NCBI GenBank assembly: GCA_021821585.1
Contig: JAKACF010000057.1
Span: 1-12,423 of the forward strand
Reading direction: 5' to 3'
Length of the DNA stretch: 12,423 nucleotides
Source: Actinomycetes bacterium
Lineage (GTDB): Bacteria > Actinomycetota > Acidimicrobiia > Acidimicrobiales > Bog-793
The position numbers and the translations under genes were made by a program. Positions 1 through 6,862 of the stretch are shown one piece after another. Position 1 is the first letter of the stretch; each line of letters begins with the position of its first letter. The notes beneath the pieces are model-generated. The model was not told the DNA's origin. It did no database searches and saw only the letters and a list, made by a program, of their open reading frames with translations.

Positions 1-617
1 ACACGCACCTGCACGCCGACCACCTGAGCGGTGCCCGGGCGCTGGCCGAAGCGACCGGCGCCGTCGTCCACCTCAACCCCGCCGACACCTTCGACTTCGG
101 CTACGAGCCTGTCCACGACGGCGACCGCTACGACCTGCCGAACGGCGTCAGCCTCGTCGTGGGGGCGATGCACACGCCGGGGCACACGAAGGGCTCGACG
201 GTCTACCTCGTCGGCGACGCCGCCGTCCTCACGGGGGACACCCTGTTCGTCGACAGCGTGGGGCGCCCCGACCTCGCCGACAAGGCCGAGGAGTTCGCAC
301 GGGACCTGTTCCACTCGCTTCGTGACAAGGTGCTCGGCCTCGGGGACGACGCCCTCGTCCTTCCGAGCCACTACGGCGAGAACGTCGACGTCCATCCCGA
401 GCGGCCGGTGGGCGCCACCCTGTCGGAGCTCCGCCAGCGGCTCCCGCAGCTCTTCTTGGACGAGGAGGACTTCGTCACCTGGGTGACGGCCCGGACGACG
501 CCCCGCCCGCCGAACTACGCCGAGATCATCAAGGCGAACATGGGTCGTAACCCGATGCCGCTGCACAGCCTGCGCCAGCTCGAGGTCGGCCCGAACCGCT
601 GCTCGGTCGCGTCCTGA
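1..617 (+). CDS. MBL-fold metallo-hydrolase, ETHE1/Blh-like (5' truncated)
   Basis: The open frame enters the window at base 3, so the true start lies outside; 204 residues are visible. The metallo-beta-lactamase signature THLHADH (visible residues 1-7, HxHxDH) is intact. The other metal ligands expected for the fold are H61 in HTPGHT, D79 in TGDT and H123 in LPSHYG. GRPDL near residue 88 and the tail reading PRPPNYAEIIKAN and NPMPLHSLRQLEVGPNRC are typical of the ETHE1/Blh branch, which acts on glutathione persulfide or related sulfur and thiol substrates in the cytosol. No rhodanese domain follows before the stop. The persulfide dioxygenase role is inferred from family resemblance; a glyoxalase-II-like thioester hydrolase is the alternative. 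The gene converges with the next one over a strong hairpin. Confidence 0.87.
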   Translation, partial: THLHADHLSGARALAEATGAVVHLNPADTFDFGYEPVHDGDRYDLPNGVSLVVGAMHTPGHTKGSTVYLVGDAAVLTGDTLFVDSVGRPDLADKAEEFARDLFHSLRDKVLGLGDDALVLPSHYGENVDVHPERPVGATLSELRQRLPQLFLDEEDFVTWVTARTTPRPPNYAEIIKANMGRNPMPLHSLRQLEVGPNRCSVAS

Positions 618-624
618 GAGCGTC

Positions 625-654
625 GCCGCCGGGGCGGGCTCACCCTCCGGCGGC
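625..654. terminator. Hairpin between convergent genes, candidate bidirectional terminator
   Basis: GCCGCCGG (625-632) is perfectly complementary to CCGGCGGC (647-654). The stem extends inward by one G-T wobble and one G-C pair around a loop of about 10 nt. It sits just after the MBL stop and spans the stop of the minus-strand gene. There is no T-tract, so intrinsic termination is inferred from position and stem strength. Confidence 0.5.
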
Positions 655-1194
655 ATCTCCTGTCGCCTCTTCGGCCGCCGCGATCACCGCCCGGACGACG
701 CGCAGGATCTCGGCGTCGTCCGCCAGGGCGAGCTCGTCGCTCACGTAGCCGCCGGCGAGCTCGCCCCGGACGCGGCGCAGCGAACCGTCGGGCTGCTCGA
801 GGGCCGCCTCGAGCAGCCCTGCGCGGGCCAGCACCACGAAGGGGTCGGGGTCCCATCCCCCGGCCGCCACGACGAGCCGGATCTGCTCGAGGGTGAGCGC
901 AGAGTCGGCCCACAGCCCGACCCAGGTGGCCACCTCGTCGGGTCGCCGGCCTCCGGCCAGGTAGCCCATCCTCTCGACGTCCTCGGTGAGAACCTCGAGG
1001 ACGTCGACGACCCGGCCCGTCCAGCCCCGGGCGGCGCGAAGCGCCCCGGCGACCCCGGCGGGGACCACCCCGTCGGCCCCGACGAGCTCGGTGAGCGCCC
1101 GCGCCAGCTCCTCGGGGCTCGGCACGCCGCCGGCCGCCTTCTCGACCCGGCCGTCGGTCGTCGACGAAGCCACCGACTCGCTCATCTCGTTCAC
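640..1194 (-). CDS. Uncharacterised acidic, alpha-helical protein
   Basis: This is a 184-residue protein I do not recognise. It has a Ser/Thr/Gly-rich N-terminal ~25 residues, then a mostly helical acidic body. Ordered-looking blocks include TGRVVDVLEVLTEDVERMGYL, TWVGLWADSALTLEQIRLVV and GWDPDPFVVLARAGLLEAAL. There are no signal peptide, membrane segments or cysteines, so it is probably cytosolic. I chose the GTG at 1194 because AGAGGGAG lies 5 nt upstream. An in-frame ATG at 1221 would add 9 residues, but its only GGAG abuts the codon. ATG 1185 is also possible. The gene converges with the MBL hydrolase and is divergent from the methyltransferase. Third-position GC supports coding. Function unknown. 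Confidence 0.75.
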   Translation of the reverse strand: MNEMSESVASSTTDGRVEKAAGGVPSPEELARALTELVGADGVVPAGVAGALRAARGWTGRVVDVLEVLTEDVERMGYLAGGRRPDEVATWVGLWADSALTLEQIRLVVAAGGWDPDPFVVLARAGLLEAALEQPDGSLRRVRGELAGGYVSDELALADDAEILRVVRAVIAAAEEATGDAAGG

Positions 1195-1199
1195 GCTTG

Positions 1200-1207
1200 C
1201 TCCCTCT
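1200..1207 (-). promoter_or_regulatory. Ribosome binding site deciding the start of the 640-1194 gene
   Basis: On the minus strand AGAGGGAG is followed by 5 nt (CAAGC) and then GTG at 1194. This is one of only two clear Shine-Dalgarno sequences in the window and favours the GTG over the longer ATG start at 1221. Confidence 0.5.
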
Positions 1208-1304
1208 CCGGCCGACGCCATCTCCGGCTCAGCATAAGAACGCGGGCGCGCCGGCTCCTAGAGGCGAAGGTCACCGCTGCGGGGCGGCGGGTGACCCGCG
1301 GCGG

Positions 1305-1310
1305 TACCGT
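1305..1310 (+). promoter_or_regulatory. Candidate -10 box of a leaderless promoter for the methyltransferase
   Basis: TACCGT matches the actinobacterial TANNNT -10 consensus. Its last base is 7 nt before GTG 1318, so transcription would begin at or next to the start codon. No clear -35 is seen and no Shine-Dalgarno is present. Confidence 0.4.
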
Positions 1311-1317
1311 GGGCGCC

Positions 1318-1932
1318 GTGGGCTTCTACGAACAGCGGCTGCTGCCGCGCCTCGTCGACCGCGCCCTCGGCACGCCCGGGATGGAGGGCTGGAGGAAGGA
1401 GACGACGTCCGGTCTCGCCGGGCGCGTCGTCGAGATCGGCTTCGGCTCCGGGCTCAACCTCGAGCACTACCCCCCCGAGGTGGAGACGGTGCTCGCCGTC
1501 GAGCCCTCCGCCCTCGGCCGCCGGCTGGCGGAGAAGCGGGTGGCGAGGTGCGGGGCCACCGTCGAGCACGTCGGCCTCGCCGGGGAGTCGATCCCCCTCG
1601 AGGACGGAAGCTGCGACGCCGCCCTCGCGACCTTCACCCTCTGCACGGTCGAGGACCCCGTCGGGGTGCTGCGGGAGATCCGGCGGGTGCTGAAGCCCGG
1701 CGGCCGCTTCCACTTCCTCGAGCACGGGCTCGCCCCGGACCCCTCGGTCATGACCTGGCAGCGTCGACTCGAACCGCTCCAGCGACGCCTCGCCGGAGGC
1801 TGCCGCCTGACCCGCGACCCCCTCTCGCTCCTCGAGGCGGCCGGCATGGTGCTCGAGGAGAGCGAGCAGCGCTACGCCGCCGGACCGAAGGCCTGGACCT
1901 GGTTCACCCGGGGGGTGGCCCGGGCGAGCTGA
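1318..1932 (+). CDS. Class I SAM-dependent methyltransferase
   Basis: The product is 204 residues with the chosen GTG start. It is a Rossmann-fold methyltransferase of the Methyltransf_11 type. Motif I reads VVEIGFGSGLNLEHY (residues 37-51). The acidic end of beta-2, which binds the SAM ribose, is VEPS (61-64). The motif IV region is CDAALATFTLCTVEDP, followed by LREIRRVLKPGGRFHFLEHG, the usual post-motif helix and strand. The frame is open back to a GTG at 1291, but residues before GFYEQRLLPRLVDRAL do not look conserved. GTG 1318 also sits 7 nt after a -10-like hexamer. The substrate cannot be told from sequence; relatives act on small molecules, quinones or lipids. The stop is 41 bp before the carbonic anhydrase start on the same strand, so co-transcription is possible. 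Confidence 0.88.
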   Translation: MGFYEQRLLPRLVDRALGTPGMEGWRKETTSGLAGRVVEIGFGSGLNLEHYPPEVETVLAVEPSALGRRLAEKRVARCGATVEHVGLAGESIPLEDGSCDAALATFTLCTVEDPVGVLREIRRVLKPGGRFHFLEHGLAPDPSVMTWQRRLEPLQRRLAGGCRLTRDPLSLLEAAGMVLEESEQRYAAGPKAWTWFTRGVARAS

Positions 1933-1973
1933 CGCACTTGCACCGGCGCGGCCCGCCCCACCAAGCTGCGAGC

Positions 1974-2468
1974 GTGCTGGAAGAGCTCCTCGACGCCAAT
2001 CACCGCTACGCCGCCGGCTTCTCCCTCGCCGGCCTGCCCGCCCGCGCCGCCAAGGGCGTCGCCATCGTGACCTGCATGGACACGCGCCTCGAGCCGCTCG
2101 CCATGCTCGGTCTCGTGCCGGGAGAGGCGAAGATCCTGCGCAACGCCGGCGCCCGCGTGACAGACGACGTCCTTCGCTCCCTCGCCCTCGCCACGCACTT
2201 CCTCGGCGTGGAGGAGGTCGCCGTCCTCCAGCACACCGGCTGCGCCCTCGCCCACGAGCGCGACGCCGTGGTCGCCGAGCGCCTCGCCGCCGACGGGGTG
2301 GCGAGCCCGGAGACCGTCGAGTGGCTGGCCATGCCCGACCCCGACGAGGCGCTGCGCGCCGACGTCGAGCGGCTGCGGAGCTCCGATCTCCTTCCCCCGG
2401 CGACGCGGGTGGAGGGCTGGCGCTACGACGTCGACGACGGGCGCGTCGTCCGGGTCATCGCCGCCTAG
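1974..2468 (+). CDS. Beta-class carbonic anhydrase
   Basis: The 164-residue product should interconvert CO2 and bicarbonate in the cytosol using zinc. The zinc ligands are visible as C34 in TCMDTR and H87/C90 in LQHTGC. D36 and R38 of CxDxR form the usual catalytic dyad. RNAGARVTDDVLRSLALATHFLGVEEVAVLQHTGCA is the classic beta-CA core. Length fits the short actinobacterial beta-CAs (about 160-170 residues). The frame continues upstream through the methyltransferase region, but that part is an out-of-frame Arg/Pro-rich shadow. GTG 1974 gives the family-like start MLEELLDANHRYA. TTGCAC at 1938 and CAAGCT just before the start could be a weak promoter. It converges with the MEDS/HATPase gene. 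Confidence 0.9.
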   Translation: MLEELLDANHRYAAGFSLAGLPARAAKGVAIVTCMDTRLEPLAMLGLVPGEAKILRNAGARVTDDVLRSLALATHFLGVEEVAVLQHTGCALAHERDAVVAERLAADGVASPETVEWLAMPDPDEALRADVERLRSSDLLPPATRVEGWRYDVDDGRVVRVIAA

Positions 2469-2480
2469 GCGCCCGGCGAG

Positions 2481-2495
2481 GACCGGCGGCCGGTC
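2481..2495. terminator. Hairpin between convergent carbonic anhydrase and MEDS/HATPase genes
   Basis: GACCGG-CGG-CCGGTC is a perfect 6-bp stem with a 3-nt loop in the 25-bp gap between the two stop codons. An 8-bp palindrome, GCCTAGGC, covers the carbonic anhydrase stop at 2463-2470. There is no T-run, so terminator function is inferred from position. Confidence 0.4.
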
Positions 2496-3555
2496 AGGCC
2501 GACGGCGCCTCGGCGGTGGCGAGCTCGGCCCAGACGAGCTTGCCGTCCTCCAGCGGCTCGGTCCCCCACCTCGCAGCCAGGCGCTCCACGATCGCGATAC
2601 CGCGTCCGCTCGAGGCGTCGACGCCGGCGCGCCGCAGCGACGGCGCCTCGGCGCTCAGGTCCCGGACGAGGACGGTGACGGACCCCTCCGACGTGCGCAC
2701 GCCGACGGCGAAGGGCGCCTCGACATGGCGGAGCGCGTTCGTCGCGAGCTCGGAGGCCACGAGGACCGCGTCGTCGCGGACCAGCTGGTCGAGGTCGGGC
2801 GAGACGACCTCCTCGACGAAAACCCGGACGCCGCGTATCGCGCGGGGAAGGGGGAGGAAGTACTGCCAGCGTTCGGCCGCCCCCGGTGACGGCGAGGGGC
2901 CGGCCGCCAGCCCGGGCGCCGGGACCTGCGCCGGCACGGGCGGCACCATCGCGGAGTGGAGCTCGCAGACCCCCTGCAGGTCCGCAAGGTCGGCCCGCTC
3001 TGCCATCGCCTCGAAGGGGTAGCCGCAGTAGAGGAAGAAGCCGTCCCGGCGGGCTGCCGCGTCCCACTCCGCTTCGAGCTCGAGCGCCTGGGCGACGAGG
3101 CCGGCGTCCCACAGGAGGGCGACGCCCTCGCCGAGGACGTGCACTCCGGCGTGTCCGGCGGCCGCCGCCCGCTCGAGCACGCTCTCGACCGCCCGACGGA
3201 GCGCCGGGAGGTCGAGAGCGCCCTCGACGAGGAAGCCCGACAGCATCTCCCCGGCGTCGACCGGGACGTACCGACCGGCCTCGACTGCGACAGACAGGTC
3301 AATACCGCCGGCACGGAGCCGTGCCCCGAGGGCCTCGAGATGGTCGCGGGTGAAGATGGCGACGACGGCTCCGCCTCCGGCGAGAGCACGCTCGGCGAGG
3401 CCCGAGACGTGGGCGACGAGGTCGGCGTCCTCCCGGTAGAGATCGACGACGTGCGTCCGCTCGGCGCCCTTCCACCCGGTCGTGGGCGCGGAGCCTGCCG
3501 GCGCGGCGGCACCCTCGTGTCGCGCGACGGAGCACAGGTCAGGATCAGACGTCAC
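2494..3555 (-). CDS. MEDS-domain / HATPase_c regulatory protein
   Basis: This 353-residue cytosolic protein has two domains. Residues about 34-200 match the MEDS (DcmR-like sensory) domain: HVVDLYREDADLVAHVSGLAERALAGGGAVVAIFTRDHLEAL, GRYVPVDAGEMLSGFL and FFLYCGYPFEAMA. A Pro/Ala-rich linker (204-228) leads to a C-terminal GHKL ATPase of the RsbW/anti-sigma type (about 236-345). Its N-box is ELATNALRH (269-277), its G1 region VRDLS (297-301) and its G2 region GRGIAIVERLA (317-327). No HisKA or membrane segment is present, so a serine-kinase or anti-sigma-like switch is more likely than a classical sensor kinase. GTG 3555 was chosen because the longer start at 3636 overlaps the upstream gene by 73 bp and adds an Arg-rich tail. 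It starts 8 bp after the glycosyltransferase stop on the same strand. Confidence 0.82.
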   Translation of the reverse strand: MTSDPDLCSVARHEGAAAPAGSAPTTGWKGAERTHVVDLYREDADLVAHVSGLAERALAGGGAVVAIFTRDHLEALGARLRAGGIDLSVAVEAGRYVPVDAGEMLSGFLVEGALDLPALRRAVESVLERAAAAGHAGVHVLGEGVALLWDAGLVAQALELEAEWDAAARRDGFFLYCGYPFEAMAERADLADLQGVCELHSAMVPPVPAQVPAPGLAAGPSPSPGAAERWQYFLPLPRAIRGVRVFVEEVVSPDLDQLVRDDAVLVASELATNALRHVEAPFAVGVRTSEGSVTVLVRDLSAEAPSLRRAGVDASSGRGIAIVERLAARWGTEPLEDGKLVWAELATAEAPSA

Positions 3556-3563
3556 GACGACGG

Positions 3564-4724
3564 TCACAATACTCCGAGCGGCTCGAGCGCACGGAGAAAG
3601 CGCGACCGCCACTCCCCGGCGGAGCGGACGGGCCATGTCGGTGGAGGATCGCTCGCCTTGAGGGCGGCGGTCACGCCCTTCACCACCGACTCCGCCGAGG
3701 GAGAGGCCGCCGCAGCCCCGCGGACCGCCACCTCGTTCAGGAGGTTCTCCCTCCCGTGCCCTGGGACGGAGTCGAGCACGACGAGCCGGCGGCCGACCGC
3801 ATGCACCTCGTTGCAGGTCTGGCCGGCCGCCGACACGACCACGTCGGCCGCCGAGATGGCCGACGGCATGTCGTGGCAGTAGCCGAGCGAGCGGATCCGG
3901 CAGTCCTCACGGGCGAGCTCGTCGAGCCGCCGGCGGAGCGGGAGGTTGCTGCCCGAGACGGCGAGGACGTGGTGCCCGTCAGCCGCCAGAGCCCTCGCCG
4001 CCTCGGCCACCGGGCCGAGCCCCCAGCCGCCGGAGACGAGCAGCACGCAGCTCGCGTCGAGGGGGACCCCGAATCGGGCCCGGGCCGCGTCCGTGGCGGC
4101 AGCCTCGTAGAACTCCGGCCGGACAGGCGGAGGCAGGATGGCGATCTCGGCCTGCGGTTCGTAACGCCGGAGCGAGGCGGCCGCCAGCTCGCCGGTCGCG
4201 AGGTAGAGGTCGATCGACTCGTGCACCCAGCGCGAGTGGGCGGTGGCGTCCGTGCAGAAGACGACGGCCTTCGCCCCCGGGTTGCGGCGCCGGAGGGCTG
4301 CCGCCACCGGTGCACCCGTGGCGAAGACGGCGAGGGCGAGCGCGACGCCGTCGACGAGGCCGCGCCGCTCGAGGGCGCGGAGGATGCGGCGTGCCGACGC
4401 GCCGTCGCCGCCCCGGGCCAGTCGGCCCTCCGCCCGCAGCTGGGCGAAGTGGAAGCCGTCGTAGACGGTCGGAAGCGAGATGGCGGTGCGGAAGACCCGG
4501 TGGGCCACCCGAGAGCCGATCGGTCCGAGCAGCTCGATGCAGTCGCACACCGGGACGGCGTCGTCGAGCTCGCCGTCGGCTCCGCCACAGCCGGCGAGGG
4601 AGGTCCCGACGAGGGCCCGCCTGCAGACCTCGGCCACGGCGTCGTGGCCCTGGCCGATCGAGCCCGACAGGATCACCGCCTGCGGCTCGCGGTGGCGCGG
4701 TGCGGGGAGCGGGTCGGGGGTCAC
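3564..4724 (-). CDS. MurG/MGDG-synthase-like glycosyltransferase (GT28-type fold)
   Basis: The product is 386 residues with a GT-B architecture. The N-terminal half begins QAVILSGSIGQGHDAVAEVCRRAL (residues 15-38). This is the Gly-rich loop of diacylglycerol glucosyl- and galactosyltransferases, in which GHD is the acceptor-side motif. The C-terminal half holds CVLLVSGGWGLGP, SAADVVVSAAGQTCNEV and LVVLDSVPGHGRENLLNEVAVRGAA, the nucleotide-sugar site. Membrane-glycolipid synthesis is therefore likely, but the sugar and acceptor are unknown. The frame stays open to 4985, yet that 87-codon extension is Pro/Arg/Gly-rich and looks non-coding. GTG 4724 is the most plausible start; the signal before it (a G-run) is weak. 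It is probably the first gene of an operon with the MEDS regulator. Confidence 0.82.
   Translation of the reverse strand: MTPDPLPAPRHREPQAVILSGSIGQGHDAVAEVCRRALVGTSLAGCGGADGELDDAVPVCDCIELLGPIGSRVAHRVFRTAISLPTVYDGFHFAQLRAEGRLARGGDGASARRILRALERRGLVDGVALALAVFATGAPVAAALRRRNPGAKAVVFCTDATAHSRWVHESIDLYLATGELAAASLRRYEPQAEIAILPPPVRPEFYEAAATDAARARFGVPLDASCVLLVSGGWGLGPVAEAARALAADGHHVLAVSGSNLPLRRRLDELAREDCRIRSLGYCHDMPSAISAADVVVSAAGQTCNEVHAVGRRLVVLDSVPGHGRENLLNEVAVRGAAAASPSAESVVKGVTAALKASDPPPTWPVRSAGEWRSRFLRALEPLGVL
3566..3571 (-). promoter_or_regulatory. Candidate -10 box inside the glycosyltransferase 3' end
   Basis: On the minus strand TATTGT lies 10 nt before GTG 3555, with its last base shared with the glycosyltransferase TGA stop. 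It is AT-rich against a very GC-rich background. It could give the MEDS/HATPase gene its own near-leaderless transcript. No convincing -35 was seen. Confidence 0.35.
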
Positions 4725-5020
4725 CCCGATGCCCCCGGGGTGGCCCGGCGGGTCGCGGTGCCGTCTGCCCTCGGCCGGACCCGTCGGGCCGGAGCCATCC
4801 GGTGCGGCGGGTGGGTGGCCACCTGCCCTGCCAGGCCGCCGGATGTCGGACCGACCTTCGATGCGAGGGGCACCTGACAGCGGTACCCGCTCGGCGGGGC
4901 GCTGATGCGCCTTCCTGCGGCCCCCTCGAACCGGCGAAGCGGGGCATCCGGGTGGCCAACAGGGCGAGGTGTCACCGCCCGTCACGATTGCCGCAGGGTC
5001 TCCCCGGGTAGCGCGCGCGT
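4725..5020. other. 296-bp gene-free divergent spacer
   Basis: This lies between the glycosyltransferase start (minus) and the DUF6582-like gene (plus). I see no ORF with convincing coding character: the frames crossing it are Arg/Pro/Gly-rich. It holds a small hairpin, GGCGC-TGAT-GCGCC, near 4897-4910, and two copies of GGGTGGCCA about 137 bp apart. I recognise no riboswitch consensus. It presumably carries both divergent promoters and a long 5' leader for the glycosyltransferase. Confidence 0.5.
5009..5014 (+). promoter_or_regulatory. Candidate -10 box for the DUF6582-like gene
   Basis: TAGCGC lies 6 nt before ATG 5021, with TTGCCG 15 nt further upstream (4988-4993) as a possible -35. There is no Shine-Dalgarno. 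The spacer is shorter than ideal, so this is tentative. Confidence 0.35.
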
Positions 5021-5362
5021 ATGGCGAGCACCAAGCAGAAGCAGGCGGCGCGCAAGAACCTCGAGAAGGCCCGGGCCGCCCAGCACGCCCGTGCCGAGGG
5101 CAAGCGGGCGCCCGCCCGGAACTCGGCCGGCATGAGCACCTCTCAGAAGAACGACCTGCCGGACTCGGCCTTCGCCTTCCCCGAGGAGCGCAAGGAACCG
5201 CTCACCGACGCCCGCCACGTGCGCAACGCCGTGGCCCGGTTCCAGCAGGTGGAGGGGGTGAGCGACGCCGAGCGGGACCGCGCCTGGCAGCGCATCCGGC
5301 GGGCAGCGGACCGCTTCGACGTCGAGCTGTCGGAGCAGGACTGGCGCGAGATCGGCCGCTGA
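5021..5362 (+). CDS. Small DUF6582-like protein with basic N-terminal tail
   Basis: This 113-residue protein has two parts. Residues 1-37 are Lys/Arg/Ala-rich (MASTKQKQAARKNLEKARAA, then HARAEGKRAPARN), a histone-tail-like, probably disordered or nucleic-acid-contacting segment. Residues 44-113 hold a compact domain, NDLPDSAFAFPEERKEPLTDARHVRNAVARF, then VSDAERDRAWQRIRRAADRFDVEL. I recall this pattern as the DUF6582 family, of unknown function; the family name is from memory. It has no membrane segment or cysteine. The ATG start fits the basic tail. It ends 13 bp from the convergent Cfa-type gene. A DNA- or RNA-binding role is only suggested by charge. Confidence 0.82.
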   Translation: MASTKQKQAARKNLEKARAAQHARAEGKRAPARNSAGMSTSQKNDLPDSAFAFPEERKEPLTDARHVRNAVARFQQVEGVSDAERDRAWQRIRRAADRFDVELSEQDWREIGR

Positions 5363-5375
5363 GGCGACCGAAGGA

Positions 5376-6773
5376 TCAGCCCCAGGCGCTCCGCGTGGCG
5401 GGCACGCCCGAGCGGCCGGAGGCGTCCGGCTTCACACCGAGCACCTGGTGGACGGCGATGCCGCCGTCCTCGAAGGCATTCACGGAGGCGCTCATGTAGA
5501 AGCGCCAGACCCGTGCCCGCTCCTCCCCGACGAGGGCGACGGCCGCGTCCCAGTGCTGCTCGAGGTTGGCGACCCAGTGGCGCAGCGTCACCGCGTAGTG
5601 CTCGCGGAGGGACTCGACGTCGCGCACCTCGAAGCCGGCTCGCTCCATGCCTTCGACGACCTCGGCCACGTCGATCAGCTCCCCGTCGGGGAAGACGTAG
5701 CGGTTCATGAACGTGCGGCCCCGCATCCTCGAGCCGCCCACCTTGGAGATGGCGTGGTTGAGGAGGCGCCCGGTCGGCCGGAGCAGGCGGTGGATCGTGG
5801 AGAAGTACTCGCCCATCCTGCTCTTGCCGACGTGCTCGAACATCCCGATGGAGGAGACGGCGTCAAAGCGCTCGCCGGTGAGCTCCCGGTAGTCCTGCAC
5901 CCGGATCTCCACCTCCTCCGACAGCCCGGCATCGGCCACACGGCGGCGGGCGGACTCGGCCTGGGCGGGGCTGAGGGTCACGCCGACCGCCTGGGCGCCG
6001 TGGTGGAGCGCGGCGTGCATGACCATCGAGCCCCACCCGCAGCCGACGTCGAGCAGGCGCCGAGGCCCGCCGTCGTGCTCCTCGGCGAGGCCGAGCTTGC
6101 GGCAGACGAGCTCGTGCTTGCTCGCCTGGGCCTGTTCGAGCGTCGCCTCCGGCGACTCGAACCGGGCGCAGGAGTAGGTCATGGCCGGCCCGAGTACGAG
6201 CTCGTAGAACTCGTTCCCGATGTCGTAGTGGTGCCGGATGGCAGCCGCGTCCCGCTCCTTTGAGTGGAGCCCCGTCTTGAGGGGGCCGGACAGGCGGACC
6301 TCGGCCGCCGGCGGCGGAGGTGGGGAGCCGAACAGCTTCAGCTTGCGGGCGGCGTCGATGAGCGGGAGGGCCATGGCGCTCGGGGCGGGCAGCTCCCTCG
6401 ACGTGGCGTCGTGCAGCCGCTTCAGCACTCCGGCCATGCCGTCACGGCCTGCCTCTCCGCTGCCGGTGACCTCGAGATCGAGGTCGCCGGCGACATAGGC
6501 GCGGGCCATGCCGAGCTCGCCCGGAGCCCAGAGCAGCCGCCGGAACGCCTCGGGCGAGCGGACCACGAGGCGGGCGCCTGTGTCGGGGCCGACCAAGCTG
6601 TCGTCCCAGAAGCCGAATTGCATCGGCATCTCGGGGCCGAAGAGCCGCCGGAGGAGCGGTCCCATGACCTCCGCCACCGTCTCGGTGCGACGGCCTGCCG
6701 GCTCCGCCCGCACTGACGCGGGCGGGCGAGCGGCGCCGACGCCGTTGTCGCCGTGCCTGAGCTCCGCCTTCAT
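5376..6773 (-). CDS. Cyclopropane-fatty-acyl-phospholipid synthase family methyltransferase
   Basis: The product is 465 residues. Enzymes of this family methylate double bonds of phospholipid acyl chains using SAM at the inner face of the membrane. The N-terminal ~150 residues are the variable lipid-binding part. Then come HHYDIGNEFYELVLGP (181-196), MTYSCARF (198-205), the SAM motif LDVGCGWGSM (241-250), GVTLSPAQ (264-271), the catalytic-region MFEHVG (311-316) and YVFPDGEL (359-366). All match Cfa and mycolic-acid-type enzymes. A Pro-rich run (PPPPP, 151-155) links the two halves. The frame extends to 6869, but ATG 6773 gives a sensible N-terminus and lies 6 nt after a TACGCT -10-like box. 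Cyclopropanation versus simple methyl-branching cannot be told apart here. It is divergent from the DNA glycosylase gene. Confidence 0.92.
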   Translation of the reverse strand: MKAELRHGDNGVGAARPPASVRAEPAGRRTETVAEVMGPLLRRLFGPEMPMQFGFWDDSLVGPDTGARLVVRSPEAFRRLLWAPGELGMARAYVAGDLDLEVTGSGEAGRDGMAGVLKRLHDATSRELPAPSAMALPLIDAARKLKLFGSPPPPPAAEVRLSGPLKTGLHSKERDAAAIRHHYDIGNEFYELVLGPAMTYSCARFESPEATLEQAQASKHELVCRKLGLAEEHDGGPRRLLDVGCGWGSMVMHAALHHGAQAVGVTLSPAQAESARRRVADAGLSEEVEIRVQDYRELTGERFDAVSSIGMFEHVGKSRMGEYFSTIHRLLRPTGRLLNHAISKVGGSRMRGRTFMNRYVFPDGELIDVAEVVEGMERAGFEVRDVESLREHYAVTLRHWVANLEQHWDAAVALVGEERARVWRFYMSASVNAFEDGGIAVHQVLGVKPDASGRSGVPATRSAWG

Positions 6774-6779
6774 GCCGAC

Positions 6780-6785
6780 AGCGTA
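6780..6785 (-). promoter_or_regulatory. Candidate -10 box for the Cfa-type gene
   Basis: On the minus strand TACGCT is followed by GTCGGC and ATG 6773. This is the expected geometry for a leaderless actinobacterial transcript. No Shine-Dalgarno or clear -35 is present. Confidence 0.42.
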
Positions 6786-6862
6786 CCGAGGACGCCCCGT
6801 CCCGGCCTCTGGAAGACGCGGCCGGCTCGCCGGGCGGTCGCCTGTGCGGCAGGATCGTCCCC

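Noticed and set aside
1197..1973. Upstream extension of the carbonic anhydrase frame
   Set aside because: It is out of frame with the methyltransferase, which has clear SAM motifs, and the extension is Arg/Pro-rich. Carbonic anhydrase homology begins at GTG 1974.
3756..4877. 373-residue plus-strand frame antisense to the glycosyltransferase
   Set aside because: Asp/Glu/Arg/Gly-rich shadow without any recognisable domain. The minus frame has conserved GT-B motifs.
4925..4945. Possible tRNA T-arm (GGTTCGAG on the minus strand)
   Set aside because: The flanking 5-bp stem does not pair and no cloverleaf can be built around it.
4725..4985. N-terminal 87-codon extension of the glycosyltransferase
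   Set aside because: Pro/Arg/Gly-rich with no family similarity. The conserved Gly-rich loop begins about 20 residues after GTG 4724, as expected for this family.
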